Assembly (NCBI GenBank): GCA_934546685.1
Contig: CAKTEB010000002.1
Coordinates: 1-64,000, forward strand
Direction of reading: 5' to 3'
Length of the DNA: 64,000 nucleotides
DNA from: an uncultured Oscillospiraceae bacterium
GTDB lineage: Bacteria; Bacillota; Clostridia; Oscillospirales; Oscillospiraceae
Below are positions 16,561 through 25,065 of the stretch, piece by piece (position 1 is the stretch's first letter; each line of letters starts with the position of its first letter). The position numbers and the translations under genes were made by a program. The notes under the pieces were generated by a model, which searched no databases, was not told the DNA's origin, and was given only the letters and a program-made list of their open reading frames with translations.

Positions 16561-17778
16561 ATGCAAGTGCAGACGATCATCAAAAACACCGATCATCGCC
16601 GGATGGAGGCTCTGAATCAGGGCTTTTCCCAGGCGTTTGGATATCAGCCGGAGCGTTATTTCTCCGCACCGGGCCGCACGGAGATCTGCGGCAACCACAC
16701 GGACCATCAGCGGGGCCGGGTATTGGCCGCCGCGGTGGATCTCGACGCCATGGCTGCCGCGGCAGAAAACGGCACCGAGGTTCTACGGGTACAGTCCGAG
16801 GGCTATCCCCGCTGCGAGATCAGCCTACGGGAACTGGGAATCCGGAAGGACGAGAAAAACACCACCCCGGCTCTGATCCGGGGTGTGGCGGCACGATTCG
16901 TGGAGCTTGGCTGGAAGCTCCGGGGTCTGGATCTCTATATCAGCTCCCAGGTGCTGCCTGGCTCTGGCCTCAGCTCCTCAGCGGCCTTTGAGGTGCTGGT
17001 GGGAGCGGTATTGAATGGCATGTTCTGCGGCGGGAAGATCTCTGATCCGGAGATCGCCCAGATCGCCCAGTACGCCGAAAACGTCTATTTTGGAAAGCCC
17101 AGTGGACTCATGGATCAGATGGCATCCTCCGTGGGCAACCTGGTGGAGATCGACTTCGGCGATACGGCCCATCCGGAGATCACGCCCCTGGATTTCGACT
17201 TTTCAGCCACTGGCTATGCCCTGTGCATCATCGACAGCCAGGCCAGCCACGCGGATCTCACCGACGAATATACGGCCATCCCCGTGGAGATGAAGGCTGT
17301 GGCCGCCTATTTTGGAAAAGAGGTGCTGTCCCAGGTTCCGGAGGCAGAGTTTTACGCGGCCATTCCGGCCCTGCGGCAGCAGTGCGGAGACCGGGCGGTG
17401 CTCCGGGCCTTCCACTTCTATCAGGAGAACAAGCGGGTGCCCAGAGCCTGTGAGGCACTGCGGCGGGGAGACTTCCAGGGGTTCCTGGAGGTGCTCCGGC
17501 AGTCAGGCTATTCCTCCTATATGTATCTCCAGAACGTAACGCCTGCCGGAGACGTGGCACATCAGGACATGGCGGTGACGCTGGCCCTCTGCGAGCAGCT
17601 GCTGGAGGGAGAGGGCTCCTACCGGGTCCATGGCGGCGGCTTTGCGGGCACCTGCCAGGCCTTTGTGCCCCTGGAGAAGCTGGAGCGGTTCCGGAATGGC
17701 ATTGACGGGGCCCTGGGACAGGGCGCCTGCCATGTGCTGAGCATCCGTGCCGTGGGCGGAGCGGAGGTGCGGGCATGA
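16561..17778 (+). CDS. galK: Galactokinase (GHMP kinase)
   Basis: 405 aa. The sugar-binding motif near residue 38 reads GRTEICGNHTDHQ, a diverged form of GRVNLIGEHTDYN. The ATP loop PGSGLSSSAA (133-142) and the C-terminal VHGGGFAGTCQAF are standard GHMP elements. It phosphorylates galactose at C1. AGGAG lies before the ATG. galT follows by ATGA overlap, which supports the assignment; without it another sugar kinase activity would be possible. No epimerase gene (galE) is in the window. Confidence 0.85.
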   Translation: MQVQTIIKNTDHRRMEALNQGFSQAFGYQPERYFSAPGRTEICGNHTDHQRGRVLAAAVDLDAMAAAAENGTEVLRVQSEGYPRCEISLRELGIRKDEKNTTPALIRGVAARFVELGWKLRGLDLYISSQVLPGSGLSSSAAFEVLVGAVLNGMFCGGKISDPEIAQIAQYAENVYFGKPSGLMDQMASSVGNLVEIDFGDTAHPEITPLDFDFSATGYALCIIDSQASHADLTDEYTAIPVEMKAVAAYFGKEVLSQVPEAEFYAAIPALRQQCGDRAVLRAFHFYQENKRVPRACEALRRGDFQGFLEVLRQSGYSSYMYLQNVTPAGDVAHQDMAVTLALCEQLLEGEGSYRVHGGGFAGTCQAFVPLEKLERFRNGIDGALGQGACHVLSIRAVGGAEVRA

Positions 17779-19277
17779 GCGCTTCCATCAGTGATCTCAT
17801 TGCCGCGCTGGTGAGCTACGGCATTGACCGGGGCCTTGACCAGGAGGATGACCGGGTCTATCTCACAAACCGTCTGCTGGAGGCCATGGACGAGGACAGC
17901 TATGCGCCCACTGGAGCAGAAATGCCCACGGAGCTGGAGGAGATCCTGACGGGGCTACTGGATGCCGCTGTGGAAAAGGGCATCCTGGAGGACAGCATCA
18001 CCGCCCGGGATCTCTTTGACACGAAGCTCATGGGGCTTCTTACCCCCATGCCCCACGAGGTGCGGGCGAAATTCCAGACTGCCTATGCGCAGAGCCCGGA
18101 GGCCGCCACGGACTTCTACTATCAGTTCAGCCAGGATACGGACTATATCCGCCGCTACCGCATCAAAAAGGATATGCGCTGGAAATACGATAGTCCCTAC
18201 GGACCGCTGGATATCACCATCAACCTCTCCAAGCCGGAGAAGGATCCCAGGGCCATTGCGGCGGCGAAAAACGCGCCCCAGAGCAGCTACCCCAAGTGCC
18301 AGCTCTGCGGGGAGAACGAGGGCTATCGGGGCCGGATGAACCATCCCGCCCGGCAGAACCACCGGATCATCCCCCTGACCATCGACGGCTCCCAGTGGTA
18401 TTTTCAGTATTCTCCCTACGTCTACTACAACGAGCACTGCATCGTTTTCAATCGGGATCATGTGCCCATGGTCATTGACCGGGCAGCCTTCCGGAAGCTC
18501 CTGGACTTTGTGACCGTGATGCCCCACTATTTTGTGGGAAGCAACGCGGATCTGCCCATTGTGGGCGGCTCCATCCTCAGCCATGAGCACTTCCAGGGGG
18601 GACGGTATGAATTCCCCATGGCCAAGGCCCCAGTGGAGACAGCGCTGCATTTTGACGGCTATGAGGACATCCGTGCCGGGATCGTCCGGTGGCCCATGAG
18701 TGTCATCCGGCTCCGCTCCGGGGATCGGGAGCGCCTGGCTCAGCTGGCGGACAAGATCCTCACAGCATGGCGGGGCTACACCGACGAGACGGCCTTTATC
18801 TATGCGGAGACCGACGGTATCCCCCATAACACCATCACCCCCATCGCACGGCGGCGGGGAGAGGACTATGAGCTGGATCTGGTGCTGCGAAACAACATCA
18901 CCACCCCGGAGTATCCCCTGGGCTACTTCCATCCCCACGGGGAAAAGCACCACATCAAAAAGGAAAACATCGGCCTCATTGAGGTCATGGGTCTGGCGGT
19001 GCTGCCCAGTCGGTTAAAGGGCGAGCTCTACAGCCTCAAGGACGCCATCCTGTCGGGCAGCGACCTCCGGACAGATCCGGCGCTGGAAAAGCACGCGGAC
19101 TGGGTGGAGGAGCTGAAAACGCAGTATACCTTTACCCCGGAGAACACCATGGACATCCTGCTCCAGGAGACCGGACATGTATTTTCCCAGGTGCTGGAGG
19201 ACGCGGGCGTCTACAAGCGCACCCAAGAGGGGCAGGAAGCCTTCCTGCGGTTTGCGGATGCGGTGAACAAACAATAA
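17775..19277 (+). CDS. galT: UDP-glucose--hexose-1-phosphate uridylyltransferase, class II
   Basis: 500 aa, the length of the Firmicutes GalT type rather than the 350-aa E. coli type. SHEHFQGG and HNTITPIARR are conserved active-site segments, with GYFHPHGEKHHIKKENIGLIEVM further on. It swaps galactose-1-phosphate and UDP-glucose, giving glucose-1-phosphate for glycolysis and UDP-galactose. The start overlaps the galK stop (ATGA). A strong terminator follows, so galKT is a two-gene operon. Confidence 0.93.
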   Translation: MSASISDLIAALVSYGIDRGLDQEDDRVYLTNRLLEAMDEDSYAPTGAEMPTELEEILTGLLDAAVEKGILEDSITARDLFDTKLMGLLTPMPHEVRAKFQTAYAQSPEAATDFYYQFSQDTDYIRRYRIKKDMRWKYDSPYGPLDITINLSKPEKDPRAIAAAKNAPQSSYPKCQLCGENEGYRGRMNHPARQNHRIIPLTIDGSQWYFQYSPYVYYNEHCIVFNRDHVPMVIDRAAFRKLLDFVTVMPHYFVGSNADLPIVGGSILSHEHFQGGRYEFPMAKAPVETALHFDGYEDIRAGIVRWPMSVIRLRSGDRERLAQLADKILTAWRGYTDETAFIYAETDGIPHNTITPIARRRGEDYELDLVLRNNITTPEYPLGYFHPHGEKHHIKKENIGLIEVMGLAVLPSRLKGELYSLKDAILSGSDLRTDPALEKHADWVEELKTQYTFTPENTMDILLQETGHVFSQVLEDAGVYKRTQEGQEAFLRFADAVNKQ

Positions 19278-19286
19278 TGCAATAGC

Positions 19287-19320
19287 AAACCTCGCCGCGG
19301 AGAAACGCGGCGGGGTTTTT
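19287..19320 (+). terminator. Terminator of galKT
   Basis: 13-bp stem (19287-19299 with 19306-19318, one G-T pair), loop GAGAAA, then five T and a second T-run. Confidence 0.9.
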
Positions 19321-19330
19321 GCGTTTTTTC

Positions 19331-19359
19331 TTGACAAAGGTCGGGAAATAGAGTATGAT
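19331..19359 (+). promoter_or_regulatory. Promoter of the MarR-type regulator gene
   Basis: Consensus TTGACA (19331-19336), 17-bp spacer, TATGAT (19354-19359). Confidence 0.85.
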
Positions 19360-19366
19360 GTGAATC

Positions 19367-19381
19367 GTTCATTTTGTGAAC
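19367..19381. promoter_or_regulatory. Candidate MarR autoregulatory operator
   Basis: GTTCA and TGAAC arms separated by TTTTG lie at the predicted transcription start, between promoter and ribosome binding site. This is where MarR proteins commonly bind to repress themselves. Confidence 0.5.
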
Positions 19382-19399
19382 TATTAAGGAGGCAAGGAT

Positions 19400-19861
19400 A
19401 TGGAAGCGGATACCGGAGAAGCACTGCTGCGGGCCTGGCTGGAGCTGGCCTCCACCATCTGGAGCCGGCAGCTGGTCAGCGGCATGACCTACAACGAGGC
19501 GGTGGTTTCCAATCTCCTGCTCCATCAGATGCGGGAGGCTCCGGAGCAGCCTCTCACCGCTACGGAGCTCTGCGAAAAGACAAACATCCGCAAGAGCCAG
19601 ATGAACGCCCTGCTGGGATCCTTGGAGGCCCGGGGCTATCTCTGCCGGAGCCGCAGCCAGGAGGATCGGCGGCGGGTGCATCTCTATCTCACAGAGGCGG
19701 GAGCGGCGGCCTATCAGGAGAGCCACCGGCAGGGCCGTGAGCTCATCGAGGCGGTGGTGGACCGCATGGGCGAGCAGGAGGTCCGACAGCTCACCGATCA
19801 GTTAATCAAGATCAACGCCACGGTGCAGGAGACCATGCGCCGGAGGCAGAGGAAAGGATAA
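19400..19861 (+). CDS. MarR-family transcriptional regulator
   Basis: 153 aa. The winged helix is clear: ATELCEKTNIRKSQMNALLGSL (recognition helix) followed by the wing RSRSQEDRRRVHLYLTEAG, where DRR-x-V-x-L is the MarR signature. Flanking helices form the dimer interface. AAGGAGG precedes the ATG. An inverted repeat at its own transcription start suggests autorepression, and degV follows 3 bp after its stop, so degV is its likeliest co-regulated gene. The ligand is unknown. Confidence 0.9.
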   Translation: MEADTGEALLRAWLELASTIWSRQLVSGMTYNEAVVSNLLLHQMREAPEQPLTATELCEKTNIRKSQMNALLGSLEARGYLCRSRSQEDRRRVHLYLTEAGAAAYQESHRQGRELIEAVVDRMGEQEVRQLTDQLIKINATVQETMRRRQRKG

Positions 19862-19864
19862 ACC

Positions 19865-20710
19865 ATGAGCATTCGCATTGTGACCGATTCCGGAGCGGAT
19901 CTGGAGCCGGAGGAGTATACCCGATATGGCGTGGAGCTGGTGCCCCTGGGCCTGACCATCGACGGCCGGATCTACAGCGCCAACCAGAAATTCAATAAGA
20001 CGGACTTCTTCCGGCTGCTGGAGGCGGCCAAGGTTTTCCCAAAGACCTCTCAGCCCGCCCCGGCAGAGTTTGAGGCGCTGTTTGAGGACGCCAGAGGGCA
20101 GGGAGACGAGGTCATATATATCTCCATCGCCTCGGCACTCAGCGGCACCTATCAGACCGCCAGCGTAGTCAAGGGCATGGGGGAGTATGAGAATGTCCAT
20201 ATCGTGGACAGCCGCACGGCCACCCTGTGCCAGAAGCTGCTGGTATTGCAGGCGGCGCATTTGCGGGATCAGGGAAAGTCTGTCCAGGAGGTCGTAACGG
20301 CGTTAGAGGCCCTGCGGGGCAGGGTACGGGTCTATGCGGGCCTGGAGACGCTGGAATATCTCCGGAAGGGCGGACGGCTGGGCCGGGCCGCGGCGGGACT
20401 CGGCACCCTGGCCCGGATCAAGCCCGTGGTGACGGTGGATCGGGACGGCTCTGTGCAGGTGGCTGGAAAGTGCATGGGCAAGCTCCGGGCCATGAAGGAG
20501 ATCGCCGGCCTAGTGGCGGAGAAGCCCATAGATCGGCGCTTTCCGGTCTATGGCGTATATTCCGGGGCTAAGGACAACGCCCTGGAGCTCATGGAGCGGC
20601 TGGGCTCCGATGCCCCGGCACCGGAGCATCTCTATTCCTTGGGGCCTGTGATCGGCGCGCATATCGGGCCGGGGGCCTATGGCATCGTATATGTAGAGGC
20701 GGAAAATTAA
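19865..20710 (+). CDS. DegV-family fatty-acid-binding protein
   Basis: 281 aa. VTDSGADLEPE at the N-terminus, SIASALSGTYQTA with the lipid-head-group Ser/Thr, and LEYLRKGGRLGR are the DegV landmarks. These proteins (FakB type) hold a fatty acid for phosphorylation by a FakA kinase and hence entry into phospholipid synthesis. No fakA is nearby. Co-transcribed with the MarR regulator, which might sense fatty acids; that is inference. Confidence 0.92.
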   Translation: MSIRIVTDSGADLEPEEYTRYGVELVPLGLTIDGRIYSANQKFNKTDFFRLLEAAKVFPKTSQPAPAEFEALFEDARGQGDEVIYISIASALSGTYQTASVVKGMGEYENVHIVDSRTATLCQKLLVLQAAHLRDQGKSVQEVVTALEALRGRVRVYAGLETLEYLRKGGRLGRAAAGLGTLARIKPVVTVDRDGSVQVAGKCMGKLRAMKEIAGLVAEKPIDRRFPVYGVYSGAKDNALELMERLGSDAPAPEHLYSLGPVIGAHIGPGAYGIVYVEAEN

Positions 20711-20714
20711 ATCG

Positions 20715-20749
20715 CAGCCGGGAGAGCATTTGGTTCTTCCGGCTGTTTT
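20715..20749 (+). terminator. Terminator after degV
   Basis: CAGCCGG pairs with CCGGCTG (20715-20721 and 20739-20745), followed by TTTT. Confidence 0.75.
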
Positions 20750-20805
20750 GCATACCGGGAGAAGACCGCGCATAGGTTTGACCGAGGGAATGGAGGGACA
20801 TACCT

Positions 20806-21942
20806 ATGTGGAAAAGATTACTGATGCTGCTGTGCGCGGCGGCCATGCTCACAGGCTCCTGCTTTGCGGCCCCGGAGGTGGCGGCCCCCAGCTGCCTGCT
20901 GATGGACATGGCCACCGGCACCGTGCTCTATGAGAAGGACGCGGATCAGCCCCTGGCGCCCGCCAGTGTTACAAAGATCATGACGCTCTTGCTGGTGATG
21001 GAGGCGGTGGATCGGGGACAGCTGGGCTGGGATGACCCCATCACCGCATCGGCGGCTGCGGCGGCCAAGGGCGGCAGCCAGGTGTATTTGGAGGAGGGGG
21101 AGCAGATGCCCCTTCGGGAGATGGTGAAATGTGTGGTGGTCTCCTCGGCCAACGACTGCGCTGCCGCCCTGGCTGAGGCGGTGGCGGGCAGTGAAACTGG
21201 CTTCGTGGAGAAGATGAATCAGCGGGCACAGGAGTTGGGCATGACCAACACCCATTTTGCCAACTGCACCGGCCTGGACGATGAGGCGGGGCCGGACGTC
21301 CACTATACTACTGCCCGGGATATCGCCATCATGTCCCGGGAGCTGCTGCGCCACGATGAGATCCGACAGTTCACCACGATTTGGATGGATACCATTCGGG
21401 ACGGAGCCTTCGGCCTCAGCAATACCAACAAGCTGGTACGGTTTTATAACGGCACCACCGGGCTGAAGACCGGCTATACCGTTTCCGCAGGGTACTGCAT
21501 GTCCGCCTCGGCGGAGCGGGACGGCATGGAGCTCATCGCCGCGGTGTTGCACTGCGGCAGCTCTACGGATCGGTTCGAATCCGCCAAGGCCCTGCTGGAC
21601 TATGGCTTTGCAACTTATACTCTGGTGGATCCTCTGGGGGAGGAAACCCTAAGCTCGGTGGCGGTGGCCTTGGGGGAGGCCGAGAATATCCAGCCCCAGC
21701 TGGGGGCGGCGGAGCCGGTGCTGCTGACCAAGGAGGCCGCGGCGGGGATCCAGCGGGAGATCGCTCTGGCGGAGCAGGTATCGGCTCCCGTGGAGCAGGG
21801 GCAGATCCTGGGCAGCGTTACCCTAAAGAATGGAGAGCAGGTGCTGGCGGAGGTGCCCCTAGTGGCCCCGGAGGCGGTGGGAAAGCTCAGCTGGGGGAGC
21901 CTGTTTCGGACGGTATTGGGGCGGCTTTGGCTGGGTGCGTGA
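20806..21942 (+). CDS. dacF: D-alanyl-D-alanine carboxypeptidase, PBP5/DacF type
   Basis: 378 aa. Signal peptide (about 1-22). The three penicillin-binding motifs are intact: SVTK (54-57), SAN (114-116) and KTG (221-223). The C-terminal third is the beta-sandwich domain of PBP5 followed by a hydrophobic/amphipathic end that would tether it to the membrane. It trims the last D-Ala from peptidoglycan stem peptides and limits cross-linking; in endospore formers DacF acts on spore cortex. GGAGGG precedes the ATG. Confidence 0.92.
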   Translation: MWKRLLMLLCAAAMLTGSCFAAPEVAAPSCLLMDMATGTVLYEKDADQPLAPASVTKIMTLLLVMEAVDRGQLGWDDPITASAAAAAKGGSQVYLEEGEQMPLREMVKCVVVSSANDCAAALAEAVAGSETGFVEKMNQRAQELGMTNTHFANCTGLDDEAGPDVHYTTARDIAIMSRELLRHDEIRQFTTIWMDTIRDGAFGLSNTNKLVRFYNGTTGLKTGYTVSAGYCMSASAERDGMELIAAVLHCGSSTDRFESAKALLDYGFATYTLVDPLGEETLSSVAVALGEAENIQPQLGAAEPVLLTKEAAAGIQREIALAEQVSAPVEQGQILGSVTLKNGEQVLAEVPLVAPEAVGKLSWGSLFRTVLGRLWLGA

Positions 21943-21961
21943 CAAAAGCCGGAAAACAGTC

Positions 21962-21990
21962 TTGCTTTTTTGCACGTTATCCGTTAAGAT
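21962..21990 (+). promoter_or_regulatory. pgi promoter
   Basis: TTGCTT (21962-21967), 17-bp spacer, TAAGAT (21985-21990). Confidence 0.6.
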
Positions 21991-22030
21991 AGAGCCGAAT
22001 TTAACATAAGAAGAAAGACGTGACGCAGCT

Positions 22031-23311
22031 ATGTTTGAAACTGATATCTCTAACATCTGGGGCAGCATTGAATTTGCGGACCTCATGAAGATGGAGCCGC
22101 GGCTGACCGCGGCCCACACCACTCTGGCTGAGGGCACCGGCGCGGGAAACGATTTCCTGGGCTGGTATCACCTGCCCTCTCACACCACCGAGGAGGAGCT
22201 GGATGCTATCCAGAAGGCCGCCAATAAGATCCGCCGGGATTCTAAGGCCCTGGTGGTCATCGGCATCGGCGGCAGCTATCTGGGCGCCCGGGCGGCCATT
22301 GAGTTTATGAACGGCGTGATGCACAACGAGACAGATCCGGTGAAGATCTATTTCGCGGGCAATCACCTGTCCACCAGGGCGCTCAACGCTCTGGCGGCGC
22401 GGCTGGAGAATGTGGATTTCTCCATCAACATCGTCTCCAAGTCCGGCTCCACCATGGAGACCGCTGTGGCGGCCAGAATGTTCCGCTGGATGCTGAACCG
22501 GAAGTACGGCCCCGAAAAGGCCAAGGAGCGCATCTATGTGACCACCGATCCCATGAAGGGCAAGCTCCGGGCCCTGGCCAAGGAGGAGGGCTATGTGAGC
22601 TTCCCGATCCCCTCCAATGTGGGCGGACGCTACAGCGTGTTCACTGCCTGCGGCCTGCTGCCTATGGCTGTGGCCGGCATCGATATCCGCAGCGTCATGG
22701 CCGGAGCACGGCAGGCGGAGACGGAGCTCAATGTCCGCAGCATGGAGAACCCCGCGTGGCTGTATGCCTCCGCCCGGAATCTCATGTACGAGAACGGCAA
22801 GAAGATCGAGATGCTGTGCAGTTATGAGCCGGACTTCGAGTATGTGGGCCGCTGGTGGCAGCAGCTCTTCGGCGAGAGCGAGGGCAAGGACGGCAAGGGC
22901 ATCTTCCCGGCCTGCGCCCAGTTTACCACGGATCTTCACTCCATGGGCCAGATGATCCAGCAGGGCGAGCGGAACATGTTCGAGACCGTGGTGCGGTTTG
23001 AGCCCGATGAGCATGACATCAACATCGAAATTGATTGGAAGAACCTGGATGACCTCAACTACCTCTCCGGCAAATCCGTGAGCTATGTGGAGGAAAACGC
23101 CTATCAGGGCGTGGTCACCGCCCATGTGGACGGCGGCGTGCCTGTGATTATCCTGAAGTGCGGAGCCATGAACGCCCGAACCCTGGGCTATCTCATGTAC
23201 TTCTTCCAGCTCTCCTGCGGCATCAGCGCCTATACCCTGGGAGTCAACCCCTTCAATCAGCCCGGCGTAGAGGCCTACAAGAAGAACATGATGACCAATC
23301 TGGGCCGGTGA
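22031..23311 (+). CDS. pgi: Glucose-6-phosphate isomerase
   Basis: 426 aa, typical of the shorter Firmicutes enzyme. VIGIGGSYLGARAA (about 77-90) and VSKSGSTMET (about 135-144) are the phosphate-binding segments; QGERNMFETVV and GVNPFNQPGVE close the active site. It converts glucose-6-phosphate and fructose-6-phosphate and connects galactose-derived carbon to glycolysis. The ribosome binding site is weak. It has its own promoter. Confidence 0.95.
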   Translation: MFETDISNIWGSIEFADLMKMEPRLTAAHTTLAEGTGAGNDFLGWYHLPSHTTEEELDAIQKAANKIRRDSKALVVIGIGGSYLGARAAIEFMNGVMHNETDPVKIYFAGNHLSTRALNALAARLENVDFSINIVSKSGSTMETAVAARMFRWMLNRKYGPEKAKERIYVTTDPMKGKLRALAKEEGYVSFPIPSNVGGRYSVFTACGLLPMAVAGIDIRSVMAGARQAETELNVRSMENPAWLYASARNLMYENGKKIEMLCSYEPDFEYVGRWWQQLFGESEGKDGKGIFPACAQFTTDLHSMGQMIQQGERNMFETVVRFEPDEHDINIEIDWKNLDDLNYLSGKSVSYVEENAYQGVVTAHVDGGVPVIILKCGAMNARTLGYLMYFFQLSCGISAYTLGVNPFNQPGVEAYKKNMMTNLGR

Positions 23312-23378
23312 TTTCCGGGCCGGAGCGGCCTCTGGAAGAGCATTCCGGGGAAAAATACAGTAAAATTCACAAAAACGG

Positions 23379-23407
23379 TTGAAAAGTACGCATAAAAATG
23401 TTACTAT
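23379..23407 (+). promoter_or_regulatory. Promoter of the orphan P-loop gene
   Basis: TTGAAA (23379-23384), 17-bp spacer, TACTAT (23402-23407). Confidence 0.65.
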
Positions 23408-23452
23408 ATTTCCACAGTCGGATGGACCGACAAAACGAAAGGGGAAATCATC

Positions 23453-23863
23453 ATGGTTAAGGTTATTATGGGCGTGAAAGGCACCGGTAAAACCAAGCAG
23501 ATGGTTGAAACGATCAATGCAGCGGTTGAGAACGAAAGCGGCCATGTTGTCTGCATCGAAAAAGGTTCCAAACTTGTTTACGACATAAAATCCAGCGTTC
23601 GCCTGGTCGAGGCCAGCGACTATCCCATCGGCGGCTACAGCTACCTGAAGGGCTTTGTCAGCGGTCTCCATGCTGGTGATTACGATATTACACACATTTT
23701 CATCGACAGCCTGTACAAGATCTCCGTGTGCAACGACACCATGGAGACCGAGGCATTTCTCCAGTGGTGCGATGAGTTCGGCAAGGCCAACAAAATCGAC
23801 TTTACCATCTCCATCTCCGCTGACGTGGCTACGGCTACCGATGGCATCAAGAAGTTCTTCTGA
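23453..23863 (+). CDS. Small orphan P-loop NTPase of unknown function
   Basis: 136 aa. Walker A GVKGTGKT at 7-14 and a Walker B-like strand HIFIDSL near residue 82. There is no obvious effector domain, and only about 120 residues follow the P-loop, too few for a motor ATPase. Its codons are more AT-rich than those of its neighbours. It is monocistronic with its own promoter and terminator, AAGGGGA before the ATG, and no operon partner. I do not recognise a precise family; it may be a small regulatory nucleotide-binding protein. Confidence 0.8.
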   Translation: MVKVIMGVKGTGKTKQMVETINAAVENESGHVVCIEKGSKLVYDIKSSVRLVEASDYPIGGYSYLKGFVSGLHAGDYDITHIFIDSLYKISVCNDTMETEAFLQWCDEFGKANKIDFTISISADVATATDGIKKFF

Positions 23864-23873
23864 TCGTAAATCC

Positions 23874-23900
23874 ATCGCCCGGCTTCCGCCGGGCGATTTT
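23874..23900 (+). terminator. Terminator of the P-loop gene
   Basis: ATCGCCCGG pairs with CCGGGCGAT (23874-23882 and 23889-23897), followed by TTT. Confidence 0.85.
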
Positions 23901-23950
23901 ACTGCGCGACAAAGGAAGAAAAAGGAAAACGACCGAAGGCAGGGAAACAC

Positions 23951-24691
23951 ATGAAGTCCATCTATTTTACACCGGAACGCCAGCTGCCGGCGGGCAGCGG
24001 CTTTAGGCTGTTCGGTGGGGCGCATCTGGCGGTACTGGGCCTGATGGGGCTTTGGACGCTGGCGGTGCTCTGGTGGCTCCGGCGGCAGAGCAGGGAGGCA
24101 CAGAACCGAGTCATGCGGGTGACAGCCGGGGTGATGCTGGGCCTGGAGGTACTCAAGAATTTTATTCTGGGTGCGGTCGGCGCATTCTCCATCGGCTATC
24201 TGCCCCTGCACCTGTGCTCCATTGCCATGTTTGTGTGCCTGTATCAGGGGGCGCATCCGAATTCCGCCCGCTGCGGACAGATCCTCTACAGCGTGTGCTT
24301 CCCGGGGGCATTGTGCGCCCTGCTGTTTCCGGACTGGACCATGTTCCCGCTGCTGCATTTCCAGAGCCTCCACAGCTTCCTGTATCATACCCTGCTGGTG
24401 CAGCTGTCCCTGGCGCCTCTGGTCACCGGGCGGATCCGTCCGGGCCTCCGGCAGGTGCCGCTGAGCATGGGCTTTCTGATCGCGGTGGCGATTCCGGTGG
24501 GGGTTCTGAATGGGTGGCTCCATACCAATTATATGTTTTTGCGGCGACCATCGGCGGGCTCGCCCCTGGAGCTGCTGGGGGCCATTCCCGGGCGGCTGGG
24601 GTATCTTTTGGGGTATTTCCTGCTGGTGCTGGCGGTGGTGACGGCCATGAACCTGCCTTTTTCGCTAAGAAATTGCCGAAGGCGAAAATAG
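23951..24691 (+). CDS. YwaF/TIGR02206-type integral membrane protein
   Basis: 246 aa with about six to seven membrane segments. The arrangement HLAVLGLMGL, then YLPLHLCSIAMF and LLHFQSLHSFLYHTLL, and finally GWLHTNYMFLRRPS, fits the TIGR02206 family (B. subtilis YwaF), whose role is unknown. Conserved His residues lie at the membrane face of several helices. It is a single gene, followed by a 374-bp intergenic region. Confidence 0.8.
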   Translation: MKSIYFTPERQLPAGSGFRLFGGAHLAVLGLMGLWTLAVLWWLRRQSREAQNRVMRVTAGVMLGLEVLKNFILGAVGAFSIGYLPLHLCSIAMFVCLYQGAHPNSARCGQILYSVCFPGALCALLFPDWTMFPLLHFQSLHSFLYHTLLVQLSLAPLVTGRIRPGLRQVPLSMGFLIAVAIPVGVLNGWLHTNYMFLRRPSAGSPLELLGAIPGRLGYLLGYFLLVLAVVTAMNLPFSLRNCRRRK

Positions 24692-24842
24692 AGTGGAGCT
24701 TTTGCACGAATGGAAATGTAGAAAATGGCACGCAAAGATGATTCGAAGTTATACAAAGTGACGAAACAATGGTTTTGGTAAGTTGAACCAAACTCGAAAA
24801 GTGTTTCATACGATACAAAATAAAAAGGCAGTATGCGGCACT

Positions 24843-24858
24843 TGTGAAAAAAGTCACA
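24843..24858. promoter_or_regulatory. Rex- or CRP/FNR-like palindrome
   Basis: TGTGA, six bases, TCACA: perfect arms. The form TGTGAA-N4-TTCACA is the actinobacterial Rex operator and matches with one mismatch; TGTGA-N6-TCACA is the CRP core. It lies about 70 bp upstream of the hydrogenase -35 box. Confidence 0.5.
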
Positions 24859-24928
24859 TACTTTATCTGGAAAATACGGGCGGACAAATTCCGGGGCTCC
24901 CAAGGGGCGGTCTCCGGAATTTCGGCAT

Positions 24929-24956
24929 TTGCAAAGCGCATATTTTACGGTATAAT
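24929..24956 (+). promoter_or_regulatory. Hydrogenase operon promoter
   Basis: TTGCAA (24929-24934), 16-bp spacer, perfect TATAAT (24951-24956). Confidence 0.75.
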
Positions 24957-25065
24957 ATGAACTAAGAAAACAGCACCAATGGGCTGTGTTCCGCGGCGGC
25001 CCCAGGCCTTGCCGCTTCACTACCTACCCGGGGCCCTGTGCCCCCGATAAAGGAGGAACCTAACT

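Larger units (their letters stand above)
24692..25065 (+). other. Regulatory region before the hydrogenase operon
   Basis: 374 bp without a credible gene. It is AT-rich up to about 24960 and contains, in order, a GTTTTGGT/ACCAAAC repeat near 24773, a TGTGA-N6-TCACA palindrome (24843-24858), a 9-bp inverted repeat (24886-24894 and 24914-24922) and the promoter at 24929-24956. A GC-rich leader of about 100 nt then runs to the first ATG. Confidence 0.7.

Noticed and set aside
22001..24523. An 840-codon minus-strand open frame over pgi and neighbours
   Set aside because: It covers pgi and two other well-supported genes and has no recognisable domain; long antisense frames are expected in GC-rich codon usage.
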